Shown here: piece after piece, positions 1 to 6,790 of the stretch
Layout: the number at the start of each line of letters is the position of its first letter
How positions within the stretch are numbered: the stretch's first letter is position 1
Source of the DNA: an uncultured Dermatophilus sp.
GTDB taxonomy: Bacteria > Actinomycetota > Actinomycetes > Actinomycetales > Dermatophilaceae
Assembly (NCBI GenBank): GCA_945876925.1
Contig: CAMCQD010000043.1
Location: 1 to 9,431, forward strand
Direction of reading: 5' to 3'
Length of the DNA stretch: 9,431 nucleotides
Program-made: the position numbers and the translations under genes
The notes under the pieces: generated by a model
Databases searched by the model: none
The model's input: the letters and a program-made list of their open reading frames with translations, nothing else
What the model was told of the DNA's origin: nothing

Positions 1-1450
1 GGCCCGTGGCGAACACCATGCGCAGGATGCGCTCGCCCGACTGCCGGAAGCGCTCATCCGCCGGGATCGTGTTCTTGCCGGCGCGGTAGTCGTTTTCCCA
101 CATGGCGTGCGCGGCCAGCACGGGAGCGGTGGCGTTGTTGCCGCCGAACATGTCGACCCCGGCGCGCAGCGCCTCGTAGTGCCGCTGCTCGACGCTGGCT
201 TTCTCCATTCCCCAGGCCATCCCGTACTTCGACTGGGGGTCGGTGTACCCGGTGGTGACGCCCCAGTCGGTGCAGATCACGCCGTCGTACCCGGTGTCGC
301 GCAGCTGCCCGAGCTTGACCTTGTCATAGGCCGACCCGACCCGGTTGCCGGTCAGCGGCTTGCCGTCCCCGGCGATCGCGATGCTGTACGAGCTCATCAC
401 CGCCAGGGAATCCTTCGCGGCCAGGAACGGCTTCATGTGCTCGTCGTAGTTACCGCCGGGGTAGACCGCGTATTTGCCCGCATTCAGGTGGGCTTCCCGT
501 CCGCCCTCGCCGGGGCCGTCCCCTGGCCAGTGCTTGATCATCGTCACGATCGAATCGGCTCCCCAGCCGGCCGGGCGGCCCTTGGCATCGTAGGTCTGCT
601 GCGAGCCCTCGACGTAGGCCCGGGCCATCTCGGAGGCGTGCGCGGCGTTCTCCCCGAAAGTGCCGTCCACGCGCAGCCAGCGCGGTTCGGTGGCCAGGTC
701 GATCTGCGGACCGAGCGCCGTAGTGATCCCCATCGCCCGGTATTCGGCCGAGGAGGCCCGGGCGAACGCGCGCATCGCCGAAGCGGAGAACGTGGCCGCC
801 AGCCCGAGATTGGACGGCCAGCGCGAGATGTCCTCGCCCTTGGAGTTGTACGCCGAATCGTCGCCGGCGGTAGACCGCGGATCGGAGGAGACGTTCACCG
901 GAACATACGGCGTCCCGGGGGCGATCAGGCTCTCGGCGTACGCCTGGGCCGCGTTGGTCCAGGTGACATTGGCGGTGACGTCGTTCGGGGCGGCGTTGAG
1001 CACGTTACGCAGATGATCGGTGCGCAGGTACGTGCGCTGGGCGTCGGTGAGCCCTGAGGTCAGGTCGCGTTCATGCGAGCTGAACAGCATGAGGCCGGCG
1101 ATCTGCTCGACTGGCAATTCCCTGGCGAGGGCCCTGGCGCGCTCGCTTGCCGGTTTGCGCCAGTCTTCCCAGGCGTCGAGCTTGCCGTTGGCGTTCATGT
1201 CCTTGAACGCCAGCTCGGTGGTGCCGGATTTCACGCGGATCAGCTTCACCGGGCCGCCGGCCACATAGCTGAGGGTCGCCCCGCCCGCCGGGTTGGCGAC
1301 GACGGTGAACGTGGTGGTGCCATCGGAGACGGTTCGTTCCCGCAGGGCGCCATCCGGGCGGGATTCCGCTGCCGCTGAGGCGGGCGCGAGGGTCACGCTC
1401 ATGGCTGCCAGACCCGCGACGACGGTGGCGAGGGTGGGGAGAGCACGCAT
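1..1450 (-). CDS. Secreted glycoside hydrolase family 3 (beta-glucosidase-like), N-terminal part, truncated by window edge
   Basis: My translation of the minus strand from the ATG at 1450-1448 stays open to the window edge (483 codons). Residues 1-26 form a Sec signal peptide with a likely AXA cleavage site at ASA (24-26), so the enzyme should be exported. Residues 84-95 form an EF-hand-like loop (D-x-N-x-N-G-x-L-D-x-x-E), as seen before the barrel in one GH3 subgroup. The (beta/alpha)8 domain carries the substrate-binding KHWPGDG motif (306-312) and the nucleophile motif ICTDWG with Asp395. The family hydrolyses terminal beta-linked sugars with retention. The general acid/base normally lies in the C-terminal domain, which is outside the window, so activity and substrate (glucoside, xyloside or other) cannot be settled. 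AAAGGA lies about 8 bases upstream of the ATG and supports this start. It is divergent from the acyl-CoA ligase. Family assignment is firm; specificity is not. Confidence 0.93.
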   Translation of the reverse strand, partial: MRALPTLATVVAGLAAMSVTLAPASAAAESRPDGALRERTVSDGTTTFTVVANPAGGATLSYVAGGPVKLIRVKSGTTELAFKDMNANGKLDAWEDWRKPASERARALARELPVEQIAGLMLFSSHERDLTSGLTDAQRTYLRTDHLRNVLNAAPNDVTANVTWTNAAQAYAESLIAPGTPYVPVNVSSDPRSTAGDDSAYNSKGEDISRWPSNLGLAATFSASAMRAFARASSAEYRAMGITTALGPQIDLATEPRWLRVDGTFGENAAHASEMARAYVEGSQQTYDAKGRPAGWGADSIVTMIKHWPGDGPGEGGREAHLNAGKYAVYPGGNYDEHMKPFLAAKDSLAVMSSYSIAIAGDGKPLTGNRVGSAYDKVKLGQLRDTGYDGVICTDWGVTTGYTDPQSKYGMAWGMEKASVEQRHYEALRAGVDMFGGNNATAPVLAAHAMWENDYRAGKNTIPADERFRQSGERILRMVFATG

Positions 1451-1660
1451 CGGACTGTCCTTTCAGTGCGCGGAATATTCACCCTCCCACTTGGGAATTC
1501 GCTTCTCAATAGGTTGCGCTGGCAGCGCCGGTCACACCGGCTCGGGCAGCTGGCCGCACCTGGGGGCCAGTGGTGTGCAGATGCTCCTCGCGTGGTGGGG
1601 CGGGGGCGGGCGATACTCGGTGATCCGGGGGATAGCTCAGGGCGGCGTGAAGGGGACGAC
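1451..1660. other. Divergent intergenic region between GH3 hydrolase and acyl-CoA ligase
   Basis: This 210-bp gap must hold the promoters of both divergent genes. The GH3 side (about 1471-1510) is a local AT-richer pocket containing GAATATTC (1473-1480), GAATTC (1495-1500) and a 12-bp palindrome (listed separately). On the minus strand a TTGAGA hexamer (1509-1504) could be a -35 element, but no good -10 sits 16-18 bases further. On the ligase side GATACT (1612-1617) is a possible -10 without a convincing -35. No promoter is assigned. Confidence 0.5.
1485..1496. promoter_or_regulatory. Perfect 12-bp palindrome, candidate operator of the GH3 gene
   Basis: TCCCA-CT-TGGGA is a perfect inverted repeat apart from its two central bases, 35 bases upstream of the GH3 start and inside the AT-richer pocket where its promoter should lie. 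Sugar-hydrolase genes in actinomycetes are often controlled by LacI-family repressors, but the known cellobiose operator (TGGGAGCGCTCCCA) has its arms in the opposite order, so this is not a CebR box. The assignment as an operator rests on position and symmetry only. Confidence 0.3.
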
Positions 1661-3346
1661 GTGGCGGACGCACGATCCACGCAGGGCGGTGACGGCGAGG
1701 TCGATATCGGCGGCGTACCGCGCAGGCTGGATTACCCGCCGATCAGCGTGATCGACATGTTCGAGGAGTCGGCCCGCCGCCGGGGGAACGGCGTGTGCAC
1801 GTGGTTCCTGGGCCGGGGCCGCAGCTACCGCGACCTCGCCGCCGAAGTGGGAGTCGTGGCGGCCGGGCTGACCCAGCTGGGGGTCCGGCCCGGGGACCGG
1901 GTCGCCGTGGCGCTGCCGAACTGCCCCGAGAACCTCATCGCCACCCTGGCGATCATGCGGCTGAGCGCCCAGGTGGTGCAGCACAACCCGCTGTACACCA
2001 CCGACGAGCTGGAAGGCCCGTTCCTGGACCACGGCGCCCGGGTCGTGCTCGCCTGGGACAAGGCCGTGCCCGCCATCGCGCCGCTGCGCGACCGGGCGCA
2101 CGTGCGGCACGTCGTCGGCGTCGACATCACCCGTTCGATGGCCCGCAGGTCCCGGCTGCTGCTGCGCCTGCCGGCCGGCAAGGCCCGGGCCGCTCGCGCC
2201 CGGCTCACCTCCGGCACGCTGCCCGCCGGGGTGCCCGGCTGGCGGGACCTGCTGCGGCACGGCTGCATTCCCGGCTCCCACCCGCGTCCCGCGCCGGAGG
2301 ACGTCGCGGTCATCATGTACACCTCCGGGACCACCGGGCGCCCCAAGGGGGTGCCGCTGACGCACGCCAACCTGGTGGCCAACTGCTACCAGGGGATCGC
2401 CTGGACGAGGCTGTCGGTCGCCACCGAGGGCTTCCTGGCGGCGCTGCCCATGTTCCACGCGTTCGGGCTGACCATCGGCGTGCTCGCCGGCCTCGCCCTG
2501 GGGGCTGAGATCGGCATGGTGCCCGCCCCCGACCCGGCTCTCATGGCCGACGTCGTCAAGCGCCGCCAGATGACCTTCCTCGTGGGGGTGCCGCCGCTGT
2601 TCGCGGCCTTCCTGGAATACGCGCAGGAACACGGGGTGCCGCTGAGGGGGCTGACGACGGGGCTGTCCGGGGCGATGTCCCTGCCCGCCGGATTCGTCGA
2701 GCGCTGGGAAGCCGCCACCGGCGGGCGGCTGATCGAAGGGTACGGCCTGACCGAGACCTCCCCGGTGATCGTCGGTAACCCCATCTCCGCCGACCGCCGC
2801 CCCGGAGCCATCGGGATCCCCTTCCCCGACACCGAGATCCGGCTGGTCCGCAGCGATGATCCGGCGCTCCCGGCCGACCCCGGGGAAGGCGGCGAGCTGC
2901 TGGTCCGCGGGCCGCAGGTGTTCGGCGGGTACCTCGGCCAGCCGGAGGAGACGCGCGCGGCATTCATCGACGGCTGGTTCCGCACCGGCGACCTGGCCCG
3001 GTGCGAGGACGGCTTCTACGTCATCACCGGGCGGCTCAAGGACCTCATCGTCACCGGCGGGTTCAACGTCTCCCCGGCCGAGGTGGAGGAGGTGCTGCGC
3101 CGCCACCCGCGCATCGCCGACGTCGCCGTGGCCGGGGTGCCCTCGCCCAGGGGCGGCGAGGAGGTCGTCGCCGCGGTCATCCCGCAGGGACCGCTACCGG
3201 ACGCCGGCGAGCTGCGCGCCTGGGCCAAGCAGCACCTCGCCGCCTACAAGGTGCCGCGCCGGTTCCGCGAAGTGGACGAGCTGCCGCGCAACCCGCTGGG
3301 CAAGGTGATCCGCGCCGAGGTCGCCGCGCTCCTGCGCCAGCCCTGA
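1661..3346 (+). CDS. FadD-like long-chain fatty-acid--CoA ligase (AMP-binding enzyme)
   Basis: A 561-residue member of the ANL adenylate-forming superfamily. It activates a carboxylic acid with ATP to an acyl-AMP and transfers the acyl group to CoA, in the cytoplasm or at the membrane. Visible core motifs, numbered from the GTG start: P-loop TSGTTGRPKG (221-230) after Tyr220, YGLTETSP (361-368), RTGD with Asp444, the hinge GRLKD (457-461) followed by TGGFNVSPAEVEEVL, and the A10 motif PLGK with catalytic Lys548. All key residues are present and the length matches FadD-type ligases. The frame is open upstream to an ATG at 1466, but that adds 65 low-complexity residues running over the GH3 promoter. 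GTG at 1661 has GAAGGGGA just upstream and begins shortly before the conserved region. Chain length of the substrate is inferred from overall similarity; a medium-chain or aromatic acid is possible. It appears to be transcribed alone or with the lactonase 117 bp downstream. Confidence 0.93.
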   Translation: MADARSTQGGDGEVDIGGVPRRLDYPPISVIDMFEESARRRGNGVCTWFLGRGRSYRDLAAEVGVVAAGLTQLGVRPGDRVAVALPNCPENLIATLAIMRLSAQVVQHNPLYTTDELEGPFLDHGARVVLAWDKAVPAIAPLRDRAHVRHVVGVDITRSMARRSRLLLRLPAGKARAARARLTSGTLPAGVPGWRDLLRHGCIPGSHPRPAPEDVAVIMYTSGTTGRPKGVPLTHANLVANCYQGIAWTRLSVATEGFLAALPMFHAFGLTIGVLAGLALGAEIGMVPAPDPALMADVVKRRQMTFLVGVPPLFAAFLEYAQEHGVPLRGLTTGLSGAMSLPAGFVERWEAATGGRLIEGYGLTETSPVIVGNPISADRRPGAIGIPFPDTEIRLVRSDDPALPADPGEGGELLVRGPQVFGGYLGQPEETRAAFIDGWFRTGDLARCEDGFYVITGRLKDLIVTGGFNVSPAEVEEVLRRHPRIADVAVAGVPSPRGGEEVVAAVIPQGPLPDAGELRAWAKQHLAAYKVPRRFREVDELPRNPLGKVIRAEVAALLRQP

Positions 3347-3409
3347 GCGGGCCCCGGCCGCGCCAGTGTGAGCCGGGCCGATGCGAACCGCGGCCCCGGG
3401 CGGCGATGA

Positions 3410-3438
3410 TCGACAGGCAGGAGTGCTCGACTCATAGC
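3410..3438 (+). promoter_or_regulatory. Candidate promoter of the lactonase gene
   Basis: TCGACA (3410-3415) matches the -35 consensus in five of six bases and is followed after 17 bases by CATAGC (3433-3438), a weaker -10. Transcription would begin near 3445, giving a leader of about 19 bases that contains the strong AAGGGGG ribosome-binding site at 3453-3459. If real, the lactonase is not wholly dependent on read-through from the acyl-CoA ligase gene. Confidence 0.35.
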
Positions 3439-3463
3439 GGATCCACGACCTCAAGGGGGCAGG

Positions 3464-4525
3464 ATGAGCGCCATCGTCCTCATCGCCAACGCCGGCGACG
3501 GCACCATCTCCACGCTGCGGCTGCACCGCGGCGGCCGGCCGCGCCTGGAACCGGTGGCTACCACGCCCGGGCTGCCCGGCTGCGGCACGTTCGCGGTCAG
3601 CGCCAGCGGCGACCTGGTGCACGCCGGGTACAAGGGCGACCCGGCCGGGATCGCCACGCTGCGGCTCGACCGGGAAACCGGCGAGCTGACGAGACTGTCG
3701 GCCATCGATACCGGGGCGCCAATGGCCTACCTCGCCCTCTCCGGCGACGGCCGGCACCTGCTGGGTGCCTCCTACGGGGGCGGGTACGGGGCGGTCTGGC
3801 CCGTCGTGACCGGCGAGAGCGGGACGCCCGGGCTGGGCACCCCGGCCGCGCGCATCGAGTTCGCCAATCTGCACTGCGCGGTGACCGCGCCCGCCGCCGG
3901 CCCGGACGGGCAGCGCGAGGCGGCCTACTTCGTCTCCCTCGGCGAGGACCTGATCGCGCAGTACTACCTCGGCGCCGACGGCACGCTGACCCCGATGGCC
4001 CGGCCCTGGATCGCGCTGCCCGCAGGCTGCGGGCCCCGGCACCTCATCGCCGACGGCAGCAACGCCTACCTGGTCACCGAGTACTCCGGCGAGGTATTCC
4101 GCTTCGTCCGGGACGCCGCTGGCCTCCTGGAATTCGCCGGGTCGGTGTTCGTGGCCGACCCGGGCCAGGGCCTCGGGCACAGCCGCCTGGGCGCCGACCC
4201 CACCGCCGAGCACCTCATCTGGGGAGCCGACGTGCACCGCGCGGGAAACTGGCTGCTCACCTCCGAGCGCAGCTCGTCACTGATCACCTCGACCGCGCTA
4301 GGCAGCGACGGCAGCCTGGGCGATGTCGCCGGGTTCACGCCCGTGCCGGCCCAGCCTCGCGGGTTTGCCGTCACGGCCGACGGCGAGCTCGCCGTCGTCG
4401 TGGGGGAGCGGGCTACGGTCGCCCAGCTGTTCCGCGCCGGGCCGGACGGGTCCCTGACCGACCTGGGTTCCGTGCCGATCGGCACGAGAGCCAACTGGGT
4501 CCGCATCATCGACGACGTCCGCTGA
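3464..4525 (+). CDS. Lactonase family protein (6-phosphogluconolactonase/YbhE-type beta-propeller)
   Basis: A 353-residue protein with no signal peptide, matching the seven-bladed beta-propeller lactonase family (Pfam Lactonase) in length and in its blade motifs. The repeated pattern of a short strand, a turn of the D/S-G-D/G type and another strand runs through the protein. Typical motifs are SYGGG (103-107), CGPRHL (189-194, with the family's Arg192-His193 pair), SER (267-269) and QPRGF followed by TADGELAVV (from 297). Characterised members hydrolyse 6-phosphogluconolactone to 6-phosphogluconate in the oxidative pentose phosphate pathway; related ones act on muconolactone-type rings or have unknown substrates. 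The start is fixed by AAGGGGGCAGG immediately before the ATG. No zwf or gnd lies nearby, so the pathway role is inferred from family only. A terminator-like palindrome follows the stop codon. Confidence 0.85.
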   Translation: MSAIVLIANAGDGTISTLRLHRGGRPRLEPVATTPGLPGCGTFAVSASGDLVHAGYKGDPAGIATLRLDRETGELTRLSAIDTGAPMAYLALSGDGRHLLGASYGGGYGAVWPVVTGESGTPGLGTPAARIEFANLHCAVTAPAAGPDGQREAAYFVSLGEDLIAQYYLGADGTLTPMARPWIALPAGCGPRHLIADGSNAYLVTEYSGEVFRFVRDAAGLLEFAGSVFVADPGQGLGHSRLGADPTAEHLIWGADVHRAGNWLLTSERSSSLITSTALGSDGSLGDVAGFTPVPAQPRGFAVTADGELAVVVGERATVAQLFRAGPDGSLTDLGSVPIGTRANWVRIIDDVR

Positions 4526-4546
4526 GGCGGGGGCACCCGGCCGGCG

Positions 4547-4574
4547 CCGCATCGCCCCGGCCGGGGCGATGCGG
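4547..4574 (+). terminator. Perfect 28-bp palindrome, probable terminator of the lactonase gene
   Basis: CCGCATCGCCCC pairs perfectly with GGGGCGATGCGG around a GGCC centre, starting 22 bases after the lactonase stop codon. There is no U-tract, which is usual for terminators in GC-rich actinomycetes. Because it is a full palindrome it would also act on minus-strand transcripts. Confidence 0.75.
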
Positions 4575-4635
4575 TGATCCGGGGCCTGGCGTAGCAGTCC
4601 GTGCCAGCGAGCGTGCCTGTCACGGCGGACGCGGT

Positions 4636-4675
4636 CATCCGCAGGGCCTGGCTGGCCTGCGCGGCCCTGCGGATG
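4636..4675. terminator. Second strong hairpin downstream of the lactonase gene
   Basis: CATCCGCAGGGCC (4636-4648) and GGCCCTGCGGATG (4663-4675) form a perfect 13-bp stem with a 14-base loop. It lies 61 bases after the first palindrome and has no U-tract. It may be a back-up terminator or part of a structured RNA. Confidence 0.5.
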
Positions 4676-4849
4676 GGCCCGCCTGCCCGCCCAGGCGGCT
4701 TGGGCAGGGGGAGTCCCGTCCAGGCGGCCCGGCTCGGCCCGGTCTGCGCGGTGAGCTGCTCACGGCAGTGGCGGGTTCACTCGCGTGCCTCCCGGGGAGG
4801 CCCGCAGTGGTTCACTGGCCCGTGAATCACCTAGCCAGCCAGGATGAAT

Positions 4850-4901
4850 CGGATAGCCGTCGCGACGCGCGAGAGCGCGATACTGTCAAGACGGATAGCC
4901 G
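4850..4901 (+). repeat. Direct repeat CGGATAGCCG x2, candidate operator pair
   Basis: The decamer CGGATAGCCG occurs at 4850-4859 and again at 4892-4901, a spacing of exactly 42 bp (about four helical turns, same face). The second copy falls between the candidate -35 and -10 elements of the next gene. Between the copies is a small CGCGC-GAGA-GCGCG hairpin (4866-4879). The placement suggests a repressor site; no regulator gene is adjacent. Confidence 0.35.
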
Positions 4902-4910
4902 ATGTATGGT
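4883..4910 (+). promoter_or_regulatory. Candidate promoter of the membrane-protein gene at 4965
   Basis: CTGTCA (4883-4888) and TATGGT (4905-4910) are separated by 16 bases and match the primary sigma factor consensus in four of six and four of six bases. The predicted leader would be about 48 bases. The spacer contains the second CGGATAGCCG copy. Confidence 0.35.
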
Positions 4911-4964
4911 GGCAGCCTCGCGACGGGGATCCGCTCGCTTCCCCTCGATGCCAAGAAGGTGCAT

Positions 4965-5432
4965 ATGGACGCCGCCAGCCCGACGAGGACCCTGGCCAGC
5001 ACGCTGGTCCGCAGCTCACTCGGGGGCGCGGCGTTCGGGATAGCCAATGCACTGCTCAGCTTCTCCGCAGGCGGGATGCCGCAATCAGCTGGCTTCCTGC
5101 TCGGGTTAGCGGTGGCCTGGTGCCTGGTCGCCTTCCTGTGCGGGTACGCTTCCCCGGGCCTGCCCAGGGGAGCGCTGGCCGGGTTCTGGGCGATGGTGTC
5201 CGCGGTGTGCTGCTTCTTCGGCGCTCAGGTTCTCCAGGGTGCCTACACCGTCTCCCAGGGTGGTATCCGCTGGGCCTGGCTCGCGGGTGACCTGCGGTAC
5301 TGGCTCGTCCTGGGAATGGGAGCCGGCCTTGGCTCCGGCCTGCTCGGGGCCTTCGTCCGGCGAGCCGATGAGGCCCTCTGGGGGGCGGCGCGGCGGCCCG
5401 GGCGCGGGCTTCGCATGGCAGAACGCGGCTAG
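4965..5432 (+). CDS. Small multi-pass membrane protein, DUF6518-like, function unknown
   Basis: A 155-residue hydrophobic protein with about four predicted transmembrane helices (roughly 14-32, 43-60, 70-88 and 105-130). It has a short positively charged N-terminus and an Arg-rich C-terminal tail, which should face the cytoplasm. The arrangement W-x-L-V-A-F-L-x-G in helix 2 followed by an Arg-led helix 3 resembles the actinobacterial DUF6518 group, but I hold that only tentatively. The ATG at 4965 is chosen because AAGAAGG lies 5 bases upstream; an ATG at 4902 in the same frame falls inside the candidate promoter. Codon 48 (5106-5108) is TTA, a rare codon in such GC-rich genomes, which could make translation dependent on a bldA-type tRNA. 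It is convergent with the oxidoreductase at 5566. No function is proposed. Confidence 0.75.
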   Translation: MDAASPTRTLASTLVRSSLGGAAFGIANALLSFSAGGMPQSAGFLLGLAVAWCLVAFLCGYASPGLPRGALAGFWAMVSAVCCFFGAQVLQGAYTVSQGGIRWAWLAGDLRYWLVLGMGAGLGSGLLGAFVRRADEALWGAARRPGRGLRMAERG

Positions 5433-5536
5433 GACGCCCCTGCCCGTCCGGAGCAGACTGGCATCATGCCCGGCAGCCCCCATTTCTCCCGCTGCCCGGG
5501 CCGGTGCAGGCAGCAGGCGGGGCACTCCCGGCTCCC

Positions 5537-5578
5537 CGCCCGCAGCCGGGCGGCCCGCGGCTCGCTCAGCTGCGGGCG
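5537..5578. terminator. Bidirectional terminator-like hairpin between convergent genes
   Basis: CGCCCGCAGC (5537-5546) and GCTGCGGGCG (5569-5578) form a perfect 10-bp stem with a 22-base GC-rich loop. It sits between the convergent genes ending at 5432 and 5566, and its right arm runs into the last codons of the oxidoreductase gene. It could serve both transcripts. Confidence 0.5.
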
Positions 5579-6408
5579 AGGACCTGCGCCAGGGGGACCG
5601 GCGGGTGACCGGTGAGCCGCTGGACGTCCCCGGTCACCTGCGCCACCTCACCGGCGGCGATGGCCGTGTACGTCGACACCCACGCATCCAGCTGCCACTC
5701 GGGAGCGCCGTAGCCGGCCCGCGAGGAGTACGCCTCCGGGACCGACTCGGCGTGGTAAGTCACCAGCGTGCCGCGCGCCTGGCCGATGATGGCGGCGATC
5801 TCCGTCAGGGTCAGCGACTCCGGGCCGGTCAGCGAGTACGTCGCGTCTGCGTGCGGTGCCGGGTCGAGCAGCACGGCAGCGGCCGCGTCGGCGATATCGT
5901 CCTGGGCGACCACGGCCACCCGGCCGCCGCCTGCCGGGCCGCGGATGACGCCGTCGTCGCCGACCAGGTCGGGCATGAAATCGGCGTAGAAATTGTCCCG
6001 CAAGAACGTGAACGCCATGCCGGATTCCCGGATGTGCTGCTCAGTGGCGGCATGGTCGCGCGCCAGCGTGAAAGTCGCCTGCGGATCGGCGCCGTAGAAG
6101 GAGATGTACACCAGGTGCCTGACCCCGGCGGCTGCGGAAGCGTCCACGAACATGCGGTGCTGAGCAACCCGGTCCGGGGTCTCGGAAGCCGAGACCATGA
6201 GCACCGTCGGGATGCCGAACAACGCCGCCCGGACTGCGTCACCGTCTCCATAGGATGCCTGGACGGCATCCGAGCCGCGCAGCCGGGGGGCCCGGATGGG
6301 ATTACGGACGAGCTGACGGAAGCTCACCCCTGCAGCGGCTAGCCTCCGGGCGATCCGGCCGCCCAGCCTGCCCGTGGTTCCGGTCAGGGCGATGGTGGGC
6401 GAAGTCAT
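5566..6408 (-). CDS. NmrA/QorB-like NAD(P)H-binding oxidoreductase (atypical SDR)
   Basis: A 280-residue atypical short-chain dehydrogenase. The N-terminal Rossmann fold has the glycine motif G-T-T-G-R-L-G (10-16), followed by RNP (35-37), which closes the NADP-binding region in this subgroup. Sequence order closely follows E. coli QorB (YtfG), an NADPH:quinone oxidoreductase: the conserved YGD, a VSASE...QHR segment, an AAGVRHLVYISFYGA strand, and TFLRDNFYADF. The C-terminal part, with SLTGPESLTLTEIA, is also typical. The enzyme is cytosolic and likely reduces quinones or related electrophiles, or acts as a redox sensor like NmrA. The ATG at 6408 is preferred because GAGGAG lies 6 bases upstream; an in-frame ATG at 6438 would add ten unconserved residues. 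Such genes often sit beside an HxlR-type regulator, but none is present here. Confidence 0.85.
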   Translation of the reverse strand: MTSPTIALTGTTGRLGGRIARRLAAAGVSFRQLVRNPIRAPRLRGSDAVQASYGDGDAVRAALFGIPTVLMVSASETPDRVAQHRMFVDASAAAGVRHLVYISFYGADPQATFTLARDHAATEQHIRESGMAFTFLRDNFYADFMPDLVGDDGVIRGPAGGGRVAVVAQDDIADAAAAVLLDPAPHADATYSLTGPESLTLTEIAAIIGQARGTLVTYHAESVPEAYSSRAGYGAPEWQLDAWVSTYTAIAAGEVAQVTGDVQRLTGHPPVPLAQVLARS

Positions 6409-6790
6409 CGGGGTCTCCTCGGATTGCGCGGCACTCACCTCTCCACGCTACGACCCGTCCGGTAAGGAAACAGGCTGTCTGCCCTATTCACTATCGGCTT
6501 CCCTGTCCGGGAAAGCTGCCGGCGTGCGGCCCCCATCGCCGGGCCCGGCCCGCTCACGCCCTCCTCCTGCCCGCTCAGGATGGGTGGCGCGGCTAGCCGG
6601 CCGGGTGTCACGGCTAGCCCCGCGAGCTGCGGGCAGCTCTGCCGGCGCCGGTCACTATTCCCCTCCGTCAGGGGGTGCCGGCGCGCTTCGCCGGAAGCGT
6701 CCGGGGCCTGAGTGACCTGGCCGCGCCGCCGCCGGTGAACGCCTGCCCGGGACTGGAAGAGCCCGTCCGGGCACTGGCAGTATTCGGGAC
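6409..6790. other. Divergent intergenic region between oxidoreductase and ynfA
   Basis: No coding sequence is credible across these 382 bp. The first 90 bp are locally AT-richer and should hold the oxidoreductase promoter on the minus strand; TAGCGT (rc of 6446-6451 area) is a possible -10 but has no acceptable -35. Further right are two copies of the palindrome GGCTAGCC (6591-6598 and 6612-6619), a CGCTTC-GCCG-GAAGCG hairpin (6684-6699) and a GCCCG-TC-CGGGC inverted repeat (6761-6772) 19 bases before the ynfA start. No promoter is assigned for ynfA. Confidence 0.5.

Larger units (their letters stand above)
4526..4964. other. Palindrome-dense non-coding region
   Basis: No credible gene is present: the open frames here lack a ribosome-binding site and resemble no protein family. 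Besides the two terminator-like hairpins listed separately it holds weaker inverted repeats: CCTGCCC/GGGCAGG (4682-4708), GTGAGC-T-GCTCAC (4751-4763), GCCTCC-CGG-GGAGGC (4787-4801), TTCAC/GTGAA (4811-4826) and CGCGC-GAGA-GCGCG (4866-4879). The last 120 bp carry a promoter candidate and a repeated decamer. Confidence 0.6.

Noticed and set aside
107..1057. 316-residue plus-strand frame opposite the GH3 gene
   Set aside because: The minus strand encodes the clear GH3 catalytic motifs; the plus-strand translation is Gly/Val/Arg-rich with no recognisable domain.
1627..1660. tRNA-like 5' end (GGGGATAGCTCAG)
   Set aside because: The sequence resembles an acceptor strand and D-arm, but no anticodon arm, T-arm (GTTCGA-type) or complementary 3' acceptor strand follows; it is the leader of the acyl-CoA ligase gene.
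1466..1660. Upstream ATG giving a 626-residue acyl-CoA ligase
   Set aside because: The extra 65 residues are unconserved in appearance and overlap the GH3 promoter region; GTG at 1661 has a good ribosome-binding site and gives the usual family length.
1637..3106. 489-residue minus-strand open frame opposite the acyl-CoA ligase
   Set aside because: Low-complexity Gly/Pro/His/Arg-rich translation caused by high GC; the plus-strand frame carries all ANL motifs.
3194..4237. 347-residue minus-strand frame opposite the lactonase
   Set aside because: Shadow of the lactonase gene with low-complexity translation.
3001..5043. 680-residue plus-strand open frame
   Set aside because: Arg/Ala/Pro-rich translation running across the ends of two confident genes, a terminator palindrome and a promoter region; no family resemblance.
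5239..6342. 367-residue plus-strand frame crossing into the oxidoreductase gene
   Set aside because: Overlaps two confident genes and has a low-complexity translation; GC-driven shadow.
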